A stretch of DNA of 13,728 bases from JBFISM01 sp041608535 (lineage in GTDB: Bacteria > Actinomycetota > Acidimicrobiia > Spongiisociales > UBA5794), in contig JBFISM010000100.1 of NCBI GenBank assembly GCA_041608535.1, forward strand, positions 1 through 13,728, given 5' to 3'. The notes below the pieces were generated by a model, which saw only the letters and a list, made by a program, of their open reading frames with translations, made no database searches and was not told the origin of the DNA. Below are positions 1-6,927 of the stretch, piece after piece. Position numbers and translations under genes: made by a program. Positions within the stretch are counted from its first letter, which is position 1; every line of letters starts with the position of its first letter.

Positions 1-702
1 GGACACTGCCACGAAGTGCGCCAGACCCGTGCTGCGGAGCGCTGCGATGTCGTCAGCACCGAGTGCAGTCGTATCGCCGACGAGCAGTCCTCGGAGCAGT
101 GCCCGACCCGGCGACGTCGCCTCGATGTTGCCCAGGAGGTGGTGCCGTAAGCCGCTGCCGACCCGCACCACGACGGAGGGCGCCACCGTGCGGGTGATCG
201 CAGCCGCAGTGACGGTTGCCGTGTAGCGATGCCGCCCGAACCAGCCTGCGGCGTTGCGCAGCTCGCCGGCGACCTCGACGGTGCTGCCGACGACGACACC
301 TGCTACGTCATCGGTGGCGACGCGAAGCTTCAACCCGCCGGGCAGGCTCCGCTGGCCCGGGTTCGCCGCCACGAGGACGTACGAGCGACCCTCCTCCACC
401 ACCGCATCTGCGATGACCCTTGCCTCGAAGAAGACCTGGCGCGCAGGCGGATGTACCTCGTCGACCGACCGCTCTGCTGCGGCCGCACCGGCAACGAGAC
501 CGGCCGCAAGCAGCGCGGCTGGGAGTGCGCGGCCGTCTCGCAGCGCCGCGATCGCAACCACCACCGCCACGAGCAGCGCCGCCGTCACGCTGCTGCGGTC
601 ACCGGCGACGACGCCGACCCACACCGCAGCGGCCCCGCGCATCGCGGGAGTGGCGGCTGCGATGCGCACTGCGGTGCGCCACGTCGCCGCGGCCCCGGTC
701 AC
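1..702 (-). CDS. comEC: ComEC, DNA-uptake channel protein, N-terminal part (cut by window edge)
   Basis: Only the first 234 codons are present; the frame is open to the left edge. ComEC is the polytopic inner-membrane channel that takes transforming single-stranded DNA into the cytoplasm. Residues about 15-60 hold two to three alanine/valine-rich membrane segments. Residues about 60-165 resemble the extracellular DUF4131/OB-like domain, including VFFEARVIADAVVEEG and a GDELRN-like stretch (VEVAGELRN). Near the cut, residues 198-234 contain RGLLVGDTTAL and then STGLAHFVAVS, which matches the entry to the Competence domain (usually G..H.LAVSG). The start is GTG at 702-700, which overlaps the comEA stop as GTGA, so the two are probably translationally coupled. 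The C-terminal channel and any metallo-beta-lactamase-like domain lie outside the window. Identity is quite certain from the motif and the partner gene. Confidence 0.9.
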   Translation of the reverse strand, partial: MTGAAATWRTAVRIAAATPAMRGAAAVWVGVVAGDRSSVTAALLVAVVVAIAALRDGRALPAALLAAGLVAGAAAAERSVDEVHPPARQVFFEARVIADAVVEEGRSYVLVAANPGQRSLPGGLKLRVATDDVAGVVVGSTVEVAGELRNAAGWFGRHRYTATVTAAAITRTVAPSVVVRVGSGLRHHLLGNIEATSPGRALLRGLLVGDTTALGADDIAALRSTGLAHFVAVS

Positions 703-1316
703 GGGACGATGACGACATCCCGCATGGCCGCCAGTTTTCCCTCGCCGATACCGGGCACGTCGAGCAGATCTTCCACCGTCGCAAACGGCCCATGCTCGGT
801 GCGGAAGTCGACGATGCGCTGCGCCAGGACCGGCCCCACGCCCGGGAGTGCCTCCAGCGCAGCTCCATCAGCGGCGTTGACACGAACCTTGCCATCGTTG
901 TGCGCAACCATCGCTGCTGCGGCGGCGGTGTCGCCGACCACGATGCGTTCGCCATCACGCACGGGTGCGGCCAGATTGAGGAGGGCGAGGTCGGCATCCG
1001 GCAGCAGCCCACCGGCGCCGGCGACGGCATCTGCGACCCGACCGCCGGCCGGAACCTCGACGAGCCCGGGACGGGCCACGAGACCGGAAACGTGGACGGT
1101 CACCCCCTGTGCGTTCTGTGCCGGGGCGACCGCCACCGGCGGCTGGGGTGCGTTGTCGGCGACGGCGGACGCATCGCGGCTCCACCACCACGAGGCGAGA
1201 AGTGTCAACGCCAACGCCAGCACCGCCGGCAACCAGGAAGACGGCGTCCCCGCACGCCTCGTCTCGCCCGCCCCGCTCCGACCGTGGTTGCCCGGCGATG
1301 GGGCAGGTCCGGACAC
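699..1316 (-). CDS. comEA: ComEA, helix-hairpin-helix DNA-binding competence protein
   Basis: 205 aa. ComEA is the membrane-anchored DNA receptor that feeds DNA to ComEC. After a short basic cytoplasmic N-terminus there is one membrane segment at about residues 28-46 (ending in three tryptophans), followed by an Ala/Pro-rich linker. An SLBB domain spans about 72-127 (VTVHVSGLVARPGLVEVPAG ... DGERIVV). The C-terminal double helix-hairpin-helix domain spans 145-204: VNAADGAALEALPGVGPVLA and then FATVEDLLDVPGIGEGKL, with the GVG and GIG hairpins that contact DNA backbone. The start is GTG at 1316-1314, with a GGAAAGG Shine-Dalgarno 6 bases upstream. The stop overlaps the comEC start by 4 bp. The SLBB plus HhH architecture is the usual Gram-positive ComEA form. 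Confidence 0.95.
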   Translation of the reverse strand: MSGPAPSPGNHGRSGAGETRRAGTPSSWLPAVLALALTLLASWWWSRDASAVADNAPQPPVAVAPAQNAQGVTVHVSGLVARPGLVEVPAGGRVADAVAGAGGLLPDADLALLNLAAPVRDGERIVVGDTAAAAAMVAHNDGKVRVNAADGAALEALPGVGPVLAQRIVDFRTEHGPFATVEDLLDVPGIGEGKLAAMRDVVIVP

Positions 1317-1322
1317 GATGAA

Positions 1323-1329
1323 CCTTTCC
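1323..1329 (-). promoter_or_regulatory. Shine-Dalgarno site deciding the comEA GTG start
   Basis: The minus strand reads GGAAAGG, 6 bases before the GTG at 1316. There is no ATG in a suitable position, so this site supports the GTG start. Confidence 0.6.
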
Positions 1330-1338
1330 GGCTCGCCG

Positions 1339-1367
1339 GCCGCCTGGGTCTACACCTACCAGGCGGC
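1339..1367 (-). terminator. Hairpin between the CPBP protease gene and comEA
   Basis: A perfect 9-bp inverted repeat, GCCGCCTGG (1339-1347) and CCAGGCGGC (1359-1367), encloses an 11-base loop. It lies in the 80-bp gap downstream of the protease stop (1397) and 22 bases before the comEA start. No T-run follows, so it is either a U-less actinobacterial-type terminator for the leuS operon or a structure in the comEA leader. The sequence does not decide between these. Confidence 0.5.
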
Positions 1368-1396
1368 AGTGACGAGAACCATGACCTTGATCAACG

Positions 1397-2146
1397 TCAA
1401 CCGACGCCGATGAAGAGGGCAACCACCCCGACGAGATTGAACCCCATGTGGATCGGTATGGCCCGGCTGAGGTTCCCATCCCGCGCCGCTACCCACCCCA
1501 GCACGAGGCCCACCACCATCAGGCCCGGCAGGATGTACAGATTCGCATCGAGGAGGTGGAAGGCTGCGAACAGGAGGGCGCTCACGAGTACGGCCCACGG
1601 CGCAGCCATCACGGACTGCAGCCAGCGCAGCAGCACCCCGCGGAAGATCAGCTCTTCCACGATGGGGGCGAGGATCACGCTGAGTACGGCGATGAGGATC
1701 TTCGGCCACAACCCGGTGGTCTCCGCGACGATGTCGGAGATGCCCTGCTCCAATGAATCCTCCGGGATGAAGAGCACGGACGCGAATCCGACCACGATCT
1801 GGAGCCCCACGCCGATGAACAGCGCCCCGGTGCGGAACGGGGTCAGCCGGAGACCGAAATCCTCCCCCCAGTGCGACTGGCCGCGTCGTTGTGACATGTA
1901 AGTGAGGTAGCCGAGACCGCCGATGGCCTGACCGAGGAGAATCACGGCGGCATCCATCGTCGACGGGTCGCCCAGATCGGATCCCGTCACCGCCAGCGCA
2001 AGCGAGGCCACCAGCGCCCCCACCACAGAGCACACGAGGAGCAGAAGGAAATCGAAGAACGTCCATGGCGTCGGTGGCCGTTCGGGCGTCCCGCCCGGCG
2101 CAACCGGCGCTGTGTCTTCTCCGGTGGGGTCAGTCTCGTCGATCAT
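1397..2146 (-). CDS. CPBP (CAAX/ABI) family intramembrane metalloprotease
   Basis: 249 aa, several membrane helices. CPBP proteases (Abi, Rce1-like) are membrane-embedded metalloproteases; bacterial substrates are mostly unknown. All signature motifs are present: EELIFRG (E164, E165, R169, the EExxxR motif), FAAFH (F193-H197, FxxxH) and HMGFN (H233-N237, HxxxN). Hydrophobic segments lie at about 30-53, 65-83, 107-126, 149-163, 184-200, 204-220 and 232-248. A longer frame reaches 2227, but the ATG at 2146 overlaps the upstream stop as ATGA, and the residues before it look like read-through of the upstream gene, so I chose this start. It is coupled to the HExxH gene before it and is probably cotranscribed from leuS. 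The substrate cannot be told from the sequence. Confidence 0.9.
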   Translation of the reverse strand: MIDETDPTGEDTAPVAPGGTPERPPTPWTFFDFLLLLVCSVVGALVASLALAVTGSDLGDPSTMDAAVILLGQAIGGLGYLTYMSQRRGQSHWGEDFGLRLTPFRTGALFIGVGLQIVVGFASVLFIPEDSLEQGISDIVAETTGLWPKILIAVLSVILAPIVEELIFRGVLLRWLQSVMAAPWAVLVSALLFAAFHLLDANLYILPGLMVVGLVLGWVAARDGNLSRAIPIHMGFNLVGVVALFIGVG

Positions 2147-2589
2147 CGTGGTCCCTGCGAATCTGCAAACTCGGCGGCGAGGCGGCGCGCCTCCACCTCG
2201 GCCTCGATCCCAAGATAGGCATCCCAATGGCCAAGCCCGCCTCGACGTCCCCGCAGATAGTCCGCAACGTACCGGCCGATGTGGCGGAGCGGTCCGGCGG
2301 TGCGGTACTGGTGCAGGTGGACGAGCTCGTGTACCACGAGCCGGGCGAGCCCGTGACGATCATCGCTCGATGTGATCCGATGGAGCACGGCCGGCGTCAC
2401 GTACACGGCCCAAGGCATCGTCACGGCCACGATGCCCTTCGCCCAGAATCTACGGAAGAGCTGCGATGCCGGAACGATCCGCACCCGCGCCGGGTCCACG
2501 GTCGGTACGACGGCGACCACCGCAGCGACGTCGACTCCCAGCATCGAGAGCGCGGCCGCGGCGGTCAGCGAGCGGCGGATGGGACGCAC
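2143..2589 (-). CDS. Small HExxH putative zinc metalloprotease (DUF4157-like)
   Basis: 148 aa from GTG at 2589, starting 4 bases after the leuS stop. A moderately hydrophobic N-terminal segment (about residues 8-30) may be an anchor or signal. The core contains VVHELVHLHQYRTAG (H87, E88, H91), a gluzincin-type zinc motif, followed by RYVADYL and then YLGIEAEVEAR, where E129 or E131 could be the third ligand. The pattern HELVH-x-x-QYR...G...(I/F)E-x-E-A is typical of small DUF4157-like or minigluzincin-like bacterial proteins. The stop overlaps the CPBP protease start (ATGA), so two putative metalloproteases are made together. An alternative start is ATG at 2544, but it has no visible Shine-Dalgarno sequence. 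A longer frame to 2709 overlaps leuS and is Arg/Ser-rich out-of-frame sequence. Activity and substrate are unknown. Confidence 0.75.
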   Translation of the reverse strand: MRPIRRSLTAAAALSMLGVDVAAVVAVVPTVDPARVRIVPASQLFRRFWAKGIVAVTMPWAVYVTPAVLHRITSSDDRHGLARLVVHELVHLHQYRTAGPLRHIGRYVADYLRGRRGGLGHWDAYLGIEAEVEARRLAAEFADSQGPR

Positions 2590-2593
2590 GGAC

Positions 2594-5341
2594 CTAGACG
2601 ACGATGCTGACGATCTTGGGGGGGCGGGCGATGATCTTCTTGGGCTCGACACCGCGGGTGTGTGCCTGCACGCGTTCCGACGCCAGCGCCGCAGCCACTG
2701 CCTCGTCATCGCCGATCGATGCGGGTACGTCGATCCGGTCCCGCACCTTGCCGTTCACCTGGACCACCATCGTCACCTGCTCCTCGACGATCATCTCCGG
2801 ATCCCACGTTGGCCATGCTGCCGCCGTCACCGATCCCTCGTGACCCATCCGCTCCCACAACTCCTCACACACGTGTGGGGCGAACGGGGCAAGCAGCCGC
2901 ACCATGGCGTCGGCGGTGAAGACCGGGATCGCATCCAGGCCAACGAGCGAGTTGTTCAGCTCGAACAGTCTCGCCACGGCGGTGTTGAACCGCATGCCCT
3001 CCATGTCACTGGTAACCGTGGCAATCGTCTGGTGGGTGAGACGAAGCAGTTCGGGCGACGGGTCGTCGTCGGTGACCCGTAGCGCCGCAGTGTCCTCGTC
3101 GACGAAGTTGCGCCACAGCCGCTGCAAGAACCTGGAGACACCGACGATGTCCCGCGTCGTCCAGGGTTTCTCCGCGTCGAGCGGCCCCATGAACATCTCG
3201 TAGAGCCGCATGGTGTCGACCCCGTGGGCTGCGATGACGTCGTCGGGGCTCACACCGTTCTTCAGCGACTTGCCCATCTTGCCGAACGTCTGGGTGACCG
3301 GCTTGCCTTCGTAGAAGAAAGCTCCATCGCGCTCCTCGACGTCCTCGGCGGGAACGTAGAAGCCGCGTTCGTCCTGGTAGGCGGCGGCGAGCACGTAACC
3401 CTGGTTGAACAAACGGCCGAACGGCTCTGCAGTCGAGACCTCGCCGAGGTCGTAGAGCACCTTGTGCCAAAACCGGGCGTACAACAGATGGAGCACGGCG
3501 TGCTCCACCCCGCCCACGTACAGATCGACGCCATTCTTCCCCATCCAGTAGGCTTCGGCCTCCGAATCGACGAACCGCTCGTCGTTGCCGTTGTCGATGT
3601 ACCGCAGGTAGTACCAGCACGACCCGGCCCACTGCGGCATCGTGTTGAGCTCCCGCGTGTAGACGGTGCCGTCCAGCTCGACGTGCTTCCACTCGATCGG
3701 CGCCCGATCGAGCGCCGGGGTCGGATCACTGTTCTCGTCGTTCGAGGCGCGCGGGCGGTAATCGTCGATGTGGGGCAACTCCACCGGCAGCCGCTCCGCG
3801 GGTACTGAGATCATCTCTCCATCCGGCCCATGGAGTATCGGGATGGGCTCCCCCCAATACCGCTGGCGGCTGAACAGCCAATCACGCAGCTTGTATGTGA
3901 TCGTGCCCTCGCCGAAGCCATTGGCCTCGAGCCATTCGATGATCTTCTCCTTGGCCGGCTCGACACCGAGCCCATCGAGGGAGAAACCGTCCGCTCGGGT
4001 CGAGTTGATCGCAGGCCCTTGGCCGACATAGGCGTCTCCGGTGAAGGCGTCGGGGGGCTGCACCGTGCGGATGATGTCGAGACCGAACGCCTCGGCGAAC
4101 TCCCAGTCACGCTCGTCCTGACCGGGCACAGCCATGATGGCGCCCGTCCCGTACCCCATGAGGACGTAGTCGGCAACGAATATCGGGATCCGGGCTTCCG
4201 TGAGCGGATTGATCGCATAGGCGCCCGTGAACGCTCCGGTCTTCTTGCGGAACTCGGTTCGCTCGAGCTCGGACTTGCGAGCTGCGGCTTGCCGGTAGCC
4301 GGCTATCGCCGCAAGCGGGGTGTCTGCAATCCGCCACGGTGCCTTGGTGTCGTCGGGCCACTCGCTCTCGGTGATCGCATCGACCAGCGGGTGTTCCGGG
4401 GCCAGCACCATGTAGGTGGCCCCGAACACGGTATCGGGGCGGGTGGTGAACACTTCGATCCGCTGCCCGCTCCCTTCGATGGGAAACTCGATGGTCGCAC
4501 CGTGGCTGCGGCCGATCCAGTTCCGCTGCATCGTCTTGACGGACTCCGGCCAGTCGATGTTGTCCAGATCGTCGATGAGCCGATCGGCATACTTGGTGAT
4601 GCGCAGCATCCACTGGCGCAGCGGGCGGCGGTACACGGGATGATCGCCCCGCTCCGATCTGCCGTCTGCGGTGACCTCTTCGTTGGCGAGCACCGTGCCG
4701 AGCGCCGGGCACCAGTTGACGGGCACCTCGTCCAGATACGCCAGCCGCTCGCCGGCGATGTAGTCGCGCTGCTCGGAGGCAGACAGCTCGCTCCAGGCTC
4801 TCCCGTCCACCGAACGCTCGCCACGCTCCAGTGCGCCGATCAGCTCCGCAATCGGACGGGCTGCGTTGGCGTCGGGGTCGAACCAGCTCTCGAAGAGCTG
4901 GATGAAGATCCATTGGGTCCAGCGGTAGTAGTCGGGGTCCGTGGTGGAGAGGGTCCGCGACCAGTCATACGACAGCCCGAAGGCACGCAGCTGCCGCTCA
5001 TAGTTGGCAACGTTCTTCTCCGTGGTCTCTCGGGGTGGCGTCCCCGTCTCCACTGCGTACTGCTCCGCCGGCAGGCCGAACGCATCGAAGCCCATCGGGT
5101 GGAGCACGTTGTGTCCCGTCATGCGCTTGTAGCGGGCCAGGATGTCGGTGCCTATGTAGCCGATGGGATGGCCGACGTGGAGCCCGTCGCCGGAGGGATA
5201 CGGGAACATGTCGAGCACGTAGAACTTCGGCTTGGATGCGTCGAAACCCGGGTCACCGGGATTGTCTACCCGGTACGTTCCGTGGGCGTCCCACAGCCGC
5301 TGCCACTTCTCCTCTATAGCGCTGAAGTCGTACCGAGCCAT
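2594..5341 (-). CDS. leuS: Leucyl-tRNA synthetase
   Basis: 915 aa, full length for bacterial LeuRS. It charges tRNA-Leu with leucine using ATP in the cytoplasm. Landmarks: N-terminal YDFSAIEEKWQRLW; class I HIGH motif as HVGH (55-58) in PYPSGDGLHVGHPIGY; the CP1 editing domain with the threonine-rich TTRPDTVFGATY (about 297-308) and GTGAIMAVPGQDERDWEFA (about 395-413), whose Asp is the conserved editing residue; WCP in VNWCPALGTVLANEEV; and a KMSKS loop written KMGKS (688-692) in FGKMGKSLKNGVSPDD. The C-terminal anticodon-binding domain ends with VQVNGKVRDRI. The insert before KMGKS (FYVPAEDVEERDGAFFYEGK) resembles actinobacterial LeuRS. The start is ATG at 5341, although the frame stays open to 5416; the residues upstream do not look like LeuRS. 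The HExxH and CPBP genes follow closely, suggesting one operon. Confidence 0.98.
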   Translation of the reverse strand: MARYDFSAIEEKWQRLWDAHGTYRVDNPGDPGFDASKPKFYVLDMFPYPSGDGLHVGHPIGYIGTDILARYKRMTGHNVLHPMGFDAFGLPAEQYAVETGTPPRETTEKNVANYERQLRAFGLSYDWSRTLSTTDPDYYRWTQWIFIQLFESWFDPDANAARPIAELIGALERGERSVDGRAWSELSASEQRDYIAGERLAYLDEVPVNWCPALGTVLANEEVTADGRSERGDHPVYRRPLRQWMLRITKYADRLIDDLDNIDWPESVKTMQRNWIGRSHGATIEFPIEGSGQRIEVFTTRPDTVFGATYMVLAPEHPLVDAITESEWPDDTKAPWRIADTPLAAIAGYRQAAARKSELERTEFRKKTGAFTGAYAINPLTEARIPIFVADYVLMGYGTGAIMAVPGQDERDWEFAEAFGLDIIRTVQPPDAFTGDAYVGQGPAINSTRADGFSLDGLGVEPAKEKIIEWLEANGFGEGTITYKLRDWLFSRQRYWGEPIPILHGPDGEMISVPAERLPVELPHIDDYRPRASNDENSDPTPALDRAPIEWKHVELDGTVYTRELNTMPQWAGSCWYYLRYIDNGNDERFVDSEAEAYWMGKNGVDLYVGGVEHAVLHLLYARFWHKVLYDLGEVSTAEPFGRLFNQGYVLAAAYQDERGFYVPAEDVEERDGAFFYEGKPVTQTFGKMGKSLKNGVSPDDVIAAHGVDTMRLYEMFMGPLDAEKPWTTRDIVGVSRFLQRLWRNFVDEDTAALRVTDDDPSPELLRLTHQTIATVTSDMEGMRFNTAVARLFELNNSLVGLDAIPVFTADAMVRLLAPFAPHVCEELWERMGHEGSVTAAAWPTWDPEMIVEEQVTMVVQVNGKVRDRIDVPASIGDDEAVAAALASERVQAHTRGVEPKKIIARPPKIVSIVV

Positions 5342-5425
5342 TGGAATGCCGTCTCTCGAAGCCCTCCCAGCTCCGCAACCACCACGAAGTGGGATCGTGA
5401 AGGGTAGACGCTGCAAACCGCGTCG

Positions 5426-5431
5426 TACACT
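5426..5431 (+). promoter_or_regulatory. -10 box (TACACT) of a probable leaderless promoter for the VOC-GNAT gene
   Basis: TACACT fits TANNNT and ends 8 bases before the ATG at 5440, so transcription would begin at or within 1-2 bases of the start codon. No Shine-Dalgarno precedes the ATG, and there is no good -35 hexamer at 17 bp. Leaderless transcripts of this form are common in Actinobacteria. The 98-bp divergent gap must also hold the leuS promoter, which I could not place. Confidence 0.5.
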
Positions 5432-5439
5432 TCGCCGCG

Positions 5440-6342
5440 ATGCGATTACATCATGTCCAAGTGGTGATCCCCCAGGGCCATACCGACACCGCGATCGGCT
5501 TCTACGGACGGATTCTCGGGATGACGCAGATGGAGAAGCCGCACTCGCTCTCCGAGCGCGGTGGTATCTGGTTCAAGCTCGGCGAGCTCGAGCTGCACAT
5601 CGCCGAAGACCCGGCGTTCGGGCCCGCAGACCGTGCTCATCCCGGAATCGTGGTCGATGACCTTCCCGGGCTGACCGAGCGCCTCCAGGAGGCCGGATTC
5701 ATGGTCGAGCCGGACGGTCTGTTCCCAGGGCACCGGCGTTGCTCGGTGCGGGATCCGTTCGGCAACCGTCTCGAGTTTCTCGAGCCCGTTGTCGACCCGA
5801 CGACGGCGCGGCTGGAAGTGCTCGATCGGCGACGAGTGAGCTGGTGGAGCCGCGAGGCGGTGGACGTGTACCGCGCTGCGTTCACCGGTCCGCCATACCG
5901 GAGAACCGAGGGCCAGGTGCATGCCTTCCACGATGCGGTGCGCCGACACGTGGAACGGTCTGGATTCGTCGGCCGTGCGATCCGGATCGGCACCGGGACC
6001 ATGGTTGGTTTCACCTACGGGTACACCTCCGAGCCCGGCCAGTGGTGGCACGATCAGGTGCGGACGGCTCTCGACGGGAGAGCGGAACGCTGGCTGTCCG
6101 ACACGTTCGAATACGTGGAGCTCGCCGTGCATCCGGAGTTCCAACGTCTCGGGTTCGGACGTCGCCTCCACGATGCTCTGATGGATGCGCAATCGCACAG
6201 CCGGGCGCTGCTCACCACGCTCGATGACATCACTGCCGGACGGCGCTTGTACGAGTCCACGGGCTGGGAGGTGCTGGCGGACGGGTTCCGCTTCGAGCGC
6301 TCGACGGCACGCTATGTGGTCATGGGCTGGCAGCGGCGATGA
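5440..6342 (+). CDS. Two-domain protein: VOC (glyoxalase-like) domain fused to GNAT acetyltransferase
   Basis: 300 aa. Residues 1-118 form a VOC/glyoxalase-bleomycin-resistance fold: HHVQVVIP at the start with H5, FYGRILGM, ELHIA (H53), HPGIVVDDLPGL (H68) and DPFGNRLEFLEP (E112/E115), which are the usual metal-side positions. Residues about 130-300 form a GNAT N-acetyltransferase: VELAVHPEFQRLGFGRRLHD (226-245) carries the acetyl-CoA loop Q-R-L-G-F-G, and TAGRRLYESTGWEVL (266-280) is the C-terminal motif. The linker is short and the frame is unbroken, so this is one fused protein. VOC enzymes often modify or bind small toxic compounds and GNATs acetylate amines, so modification or resistance to a small molecule is possible but is inference. 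It is transcribed divergently from leuS and ends in a hairpin about 200 bp downstream. Confidence 0.88.
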   Translation: MRLHHVQVVIPQGHTDTAIGFYGRILGMTQMEKPHSLSERGGIWFKLGELELHIAEDPAFGPADRAHPGIVVDDLPGLTERLQEAGFMVEPDGLFPGHRRCSVRDPFGNRLEFLEPVVDPTTARLEVLDRRRVSWWSREAVDVYRAAFTGPPYRRTEGQVHAFHDAVRRHVERSGFVGRAIRIGTGTMVGFTYGYTSEPGQWWHDQVRTALDGRAERWLSDTFEYVELAVHPEFQRLGFGRRLHDALMDAQSHSRALLTTLDDITAGRRLYESTGWEVLADGFRFERSTARYVVMGWQRR

Positions 6343-6545
6343 CTCGATTGCTTCCGCTCGAACCCAGGGGAGGACCCTGCAGGCGCTGAAGACGCAGCTG
6401 GCCGGCTGGCCTCGCCACGGCGCATCGCTCCCATCGTCCTACGACGGCGTGGCTCACCATGCTCGCCCCGGTACGGACGCCGGGGTCTCCTGGTTGAGCC
6501 ATCCGGCGTATTGCGGCCCTGCACCGGCTACGGGCATGCGTCGCA
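6343..6545. other. Gap with no recognisable gene between VOC-GNAT and the convergent small gene
   Basis: About 200 bp after the VOC-GNAT stop. Frames here are open only because of high GC; none has a plausible start with a Shine-Dalgarno or a recognisable product. A strong hairpin follows at 6546-6576. Confidence 0.5.
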
Positions 6546-6576
6546 CGACGACCGGACGGTCTCGGTCCGGTCGTCG
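6546..6576. terminator. Bidirectional hairpin terminator between convergent genes
   Basis: A perfect 12-bp inverted repeat, CGACGACCGGAC (6546-6557) and GTCCGGTCGTCG (6565-6576), encloses a 7-base loop. It lies between the VOC-GNAT gene (+, ends 6342) and the small gene (-, ends 6605), so it can stop transcripts from both sides. There is no clear T-run, which is common for actinobacterial terminators. Confidence 0.65.
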
Positions 6577-6604
6577 CACGTCTCTGCAGCGGTGCACGCC
6601 GTTT

Positions 6605-6832
6605 TCAGGCGGCGGCGTGCGTGGGTGTCAGTGGCGGTGTCAGGTCACGCTGCACCCTGGCGAGAGCCCGCAATCGGGCGATCTCGGGCTGAGTCGTATC
6701 GGCGAGCACGTCGACCGCAACGGGGTTGATGCCGTGGCGCCGGGCTGCGATGACGAGCCTGGCGATGTGGGGCTCCGCTGCTGCCATGCCCTGGATGTCG
6801 ATGATGCGAGCCAAGGTGGTTGTCTCGAGCAT
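6605..6832 (-). CDS. Small protein of unknown function (75 aa), divergent from the LysR regulator
   Basis: I do not recognise this protein. It is likely real: the ATG at 6832 has a good Shine-Dalgarno (AGGAG, 6839-6843, 6-base spacing), and the codon third positions are G/C-rich. The sequence begins MLETTTLARIIDIQGMAAAE, continues with HIARLVIAARRHGINPVAVD and a helical PEIARLRALARVQRDL, and ends with a Pro/Thr/Ala tail. There is no signal peptide, membrane segment, cysteine or metal motif; it looks like a small soluble, mostly helical protein. It is head-to-head with a LysR-type regulator across a 95-bp gap that holds a palindrome just upstream of its putative promoter, so it is the natural candidate target of that regulator (inference). 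A TTTACA-N17-GACACT arrangement on the minus strand may be its promoter. Confidence 0.7.
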   Translation of the reverse strand: MLETTTLARIIDIQGMAAAEPHIARLVIAARRHGINPVAVDVLADTTQPEIARLRALARVQRDLTPPLTPTHAAA

Positions 6833-6838
6833 GGTGAT

Positions 6839-6843
6839 CTCCT
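6839..6843 (-). promoter_or_regulatory. Shine-Dalgarno of the 75-aa gene
   Basis: The minus strand reads AGGAG, 6 bases before the ATG at 6832. This is the main evidence that this short frame is translated. Confidence 0.65.
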
Positions 6844-6885
6844 ATCTGTTGCCTATCAGTGTCCGTCCCCCACATCATCATGTAA

Positions 6886-6905
6886 AGCGATGATTATTCA
6901 TCGCT
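6886..6905. promoter_or_regulatory. 20-bp palindrome, probable operator of the LysR-type regulator
   Basis: A perfect inverted repeat, AGCGATGA (6886-6893) and TCATCGCT (6898-6905), is separated by TTAT. It lies between the divergent 75-aa gene and the lysR gene. It is about 9 bases upstream of the lysR -10 box, so a bound protein would block that promoter, and it lies immediately upstream of the putative -35 (TTTACA) of the 75-aa gene. This is the classic layout for autorepression plus divergent activation by a LysR protein. It does not match a strict T-N11-A box, so the assignment to this regulator is inference. Confidence 0.6.
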
Positions 6906-6914
6906 ATCATCAGC

Positions 6915-6920
6915 TATGCT
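6915..6920 (+). promoter_or_regulatory. -10 box (TATGCT) of a probable leaderless lysR promoter
   Basis: TATGCT (TANNNT) ends 7 bases before the ATG at 6928, so transcription starting at that A would give a leaderless message. No Shine-Dalgarno precedes any of the four in-frame ATGs (6916, 6922, 6928, 6934). The box overlaps the first of these, which argues against starting at 6916. Confidence 0.5.
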
Positions 6921-6927
6921 GATGGCC

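Noticed and set aside
420..1901. Long plus-strand frame (493 aa) across comEC, comEA and the CPBP gene
   Set aside because: It is antisense to three recognisable genes, Arg/Pro/His-rich, with no domain; a high-GC shadow.
3830..5407. Plus-strand frame of 525 aa antisense to leuS
   Set aside because: It mirrors LeuRS codon structure and has no family motif of its own; leuS is certain on the other strand.
5342..5439. T-box or leucine leader upstream of leuS
   Set aside because: The gap is only 98 bp and shows no T-box sequence, leucine-rich leader peptide or attenuator hairpin.
5446..6198. Minus-strand frame of 250 aa within VOC-GNAT
   Set aside because: It is the antisense of a clear two-domain protein.
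6185..6922. Plus-strand frame (245 aa) from the end of VOC-GNAT through the lysR gap
   Set aside because: It crosses a GNAT coding end, a terminator hairpin, the antisense of the 75-aa gene and a promoter region; composition is not protein-like.
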